The position numbers and the translations under genes were made by a program. The notes beneath the pieces are model-generated. The model did not search any database and was not told the origin of the DNA. It was given only the letters and a program-made list of their open reading frames with translations. This document shows positions 30,110-31,766 of a DNA stretch of 31,766 nt, piece by piece. Each line of letters begins with the position of its first letter. Position 1 is the first letter of the stretch. Source of the DNA: a virus; the IMG/VR virus record IMGVR_UViG_3300047481_001504, positions 1 to 31,766 of that record; one strand, given 5' to 3'.

Positions 30110-31766
30110 ATGGCAGGATCCTGCGACCCATTTCGTCAAAACCACAAGCGCATTGCCGCTGAATCTCTACTTGACATCTACGGGGATGTTGATGAGAACA
30201 ATCTATTCCTTTCCATCGGCAAGGTTGTTTCTTGGTTAAATGACGAGAATCCACCACGCAGCATCGATAGCGTAAAAGATGACACAGACTTTTGGCGTGG
30301 CATCTTCGCACACAAGCGAATTGACAGGACAGATGTCTCGCTTGTTGTTCGTCGGTACGATTGGACTCTAGGTACTGTCTATACTGCGTATCGGGACAAC
30401 ATCGATATGTTCGATGATCTGAATCCCGCTCCGTTCTATGTATTGGTGGACGAAGAGCGAGTGTACAAGTGCATCGACAATGCAAGCGGCTTACCTTCCT
30501 TGGTTGCACCTCTGCATACAGACTCACGCATTCGGCGGCTCTCCGATGGTTACCGTTGGAAGTTCTTGTATCAGATTCCCGAATCGAAGCGCAAGTTCTT
30601 GACACGGTCTCAGGGCGACATAATTGGATACATGCCAGTTGAATATGTGGAATACCTTCGGACAAGCGATGAGCGAATTCTTCAATGGCGCGTCCAAGAA
30701 GATTCCATAAATGGTGAAATCGCATATGTCAAAATGAACACGGATGTTCAACCATTTGTAGTATCTACAAACTGTGTATTCCCTTCTGCTAGTAATACAG
30801 TTGTTGCGGATGTTGCTTTAGGAGCAACTGGCATCACTTTGGCTTCAAAGTTCCTCTTTCTACAAAATGAATACTATAATGACATGGTTCTATCCATCGA
30901 CAATGGGCAGGGCATGGGCCAGCGGCGGGTGATCACAACATTCACCCCCACGGAAGGAAATTCAGCATTCGTAACAGTTGCGGATCCATTTTCTATTAGT
31001 GTATCGGGGGGTGGCAGTCCAAGCACATTCTCTATTGTTCCGCACATCAAAGTCATAGGTGATGGCGAAGCAAACAACAACTCATCAAACCCATATAAAG
31101 TAAACGCGGAAGTTTCAGTTCGTTTCGGACTGACTGCGGGATCCGATGTTTTAGCCGCAAACGGAATCACTGGAATCACTTCTTGTACGGAATTCTTTGA
31201 GTCCATTCGACTGGTCGATTCTATCGAACTTGTAGATGGGGGCAAAAATTATACATTTGCCTCGCTTGAGTTCGTGAGAGGGCTTGATGTTCCTACAGGT
31301 AAGGTCAATTTGGATGACTTGGCAGAGCCTGTCATGTCTCCTCCAAATGGACATGGATCCAATCCTGTAAAGGAGTTGGGCACATCGTCCATCATGATCG
31401 TCAAGGACTATTTCCGCAGCGAGAACAACAAGGTCAGCACGGAGAACGAATATCGCCAGTTTGGATTGGTTCTGAACCCTCTCCTAGAAGAAAAACATGT
31501 TCGCCTCAACTTTTATGGCAGCGGTGTGTCGGGGTCTTTTGTTGCGGGTGCGACAGCACAACAGGCAACGGGTGCAGGGTACAGCGGTGCTTATGGCAAG
31601 GTTGTTTCTTGGCGCAGCGGTGCTTCAGGCCAGAGTGGAACAAGCGAATTGGTACTTACGAACATCAGAAATGGGGATTTCAAGTTTGGAGGAACCGTCA
31701 ACGGGCTGACCATCATGAATATTCGTGAGAAGACTGTTGCGGGAACAGAGGGTCGCCGTCTGCTTC
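30110..31766 (+). CDS. 8: Baseplate wedge protein gp8-like, C-terminus outside the window
   Basis: The frame is open from ATG 30110 to the end of the window (552 codons and more). The N-terminal part has FLSIGKVVSWLNDENPPRSI, DTDFWRGIFAHKRI, VVRRYDWTLGTVYTAY, then FYVLVDEERVYKCIDNASG and YRWKFLYQIPESKRKFLT, the gp8 signature of cyanophage-like T4 relatives. T4 gp8 is 334 aa, so this version is much longer; a beta-rich part follows, with Gly/Ser/Ala-rich runs near 31500-31640. gp8 braces the gp6-gp7 wedge. It follows gene 7 as in T4 and has its own late-type box. Confidence 0.87.
   Translation, partial: MAGSCDPFRQNHKRIAAESLLDIYGDVDENNLFLSIGKVVSWLNDENPPRSIDSVKDDTDFWRGIFAHKRIDRTDVSLVVRRYDWTLGTVYTAYRDNIDMFDDLNPAPFYVLVDEERVYKCIDNASGLPSLVAPLHTDSRIRRLSDGYRWKFLYQIPESKRKFLTRSQGDIIGYMPVEYVEYLRTSDERILQWRVQEDSINGEIAYVKMNTDVQPFVVSTNCVFPSASNTVVADVALGATGITLASKFLFLQNEYYNDMVLSIDNGQGMGQRRVITTFTPTEGNSAFVTVADPFSISVSGGGSPSTFSIVPHIKVIGDGEANNNSSNPYKVNAEVSVRFGLTAGSDVLAANGITGITSCTEFFESIRLVDSIELVDGGKNYTFASLEFVRGLDVPTGKVNLDDLAEPVMSPPNGHGSNPVKELGTSSIMIVKDYFRSENNKVSTENEYRQFGLVLNPLLEEKHVRLNFYGSGVSGSFVAGATAQQATGAGYSGAYGKVVSWRSGASGQSGTSELVLTNIRNGDFKFGGTVNGLTIMNIREKTVAGTEGRRLL

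Noticed and set aside
1-31766. tRNA genes, CRISPR arrays, insertion sequences, integrase or attachment sites
   Set aside because: None was seen by eye on either strand; a dedicated tRNA scan would be needed to exclude a divergent tRNA.

Overview
This window is part of the genome of a T4-related contractile-tailed phage (myovirus), distant from T4 itself. The evidence is a dense set of recognisable T4-type proteins: recombination proteins gp46, gp47, UvsW and UvsY; the late sigma factor gp55 and co-activator gp33; ssDNA-binding protein gp32; and tail and baseplate proteins of the gp26, gp29, gp54, gp48, gp53, gp27, gp5, gp25, gp6, gp7 and gp8 type, plus gp2- and gp4-like head-completion proteins. 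A RuvC-type resolvase, an MGME1-like PD-(D/E)XK exonuclease, a DUF6433-like protein and a gp5 without a lysozyme domain fit the aquatic or marine branch of T4-like phages better than enteric ones. Consensus TTGACA/TATAAT-type promoters suggest a host with ordinary sigma-70 signals. The host cannot be named. I see no tRNA, CRISPR array, insertion sequence or integrase.

Layout. Positions 1-1038 hold the end of gene 46 on the + strand. Positions 1039-7608 are a minus-strand block of recombination and transcription genes (uvsY, uvsW, Sm-like B; then 55, 47, a 72-aa gene, a large inactive trypsin-like protein, Sm-like A). Positions 7655-12273 are a plus-strand early/middle block (resolvase, small genes, zinc-ribbon protein, exonuclease, gene 33, gene 32), interrupted by one minus-strand gene and closed by a terminator at 12302-12334. 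Positions 12336-18142 are a minus-strand morphogenesis block (4, 2, 54, 26 with a frameshift extension, tape measure). Positions 18192-31766 are a plus-strand baseplate operon (48, 53, 27, 5, two structural orphans, PAAR spike tip, a membrane-anchored protein, 25, 6, 7, 8).

How it works together. Early genes are read from host-like promoters (8654, 11276, and the gene 55 promoter at 4978-5006). gp55 and gp33 then direct RNA polymerase to late promoters. A heptamer CTAAATA, or the close ATAAATA, sits immediately upstream of uvsW, the 72-aa gene, the DUF6433 gene, and genes 54, 4, 48 and 8. Several copies lie only 6-7 nt from the start codon with no Shine-Dalgarno, implying leaderless late mRNAs.

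Main points of interest: (1) a textbook -1 slippery heptamer T TTT TTC at the end of the gp26-like gene, opening a 64-codon extension just before the tape measure gene, the lambda G/GT architecture in a T4-like phage; (2) apparent absence of the palindromes AGCT, ACGT and CCGG from the whole window; (3) the late-promoter/leaderless arrangement; (4) a trypsin-fold protein that has lost its catalytic His and Ser; (5) a probable non-AUG start for gene 4; (6) a glycine-zipper segment inside the baseplate hub protein; (7) two Sm-like paralogues.
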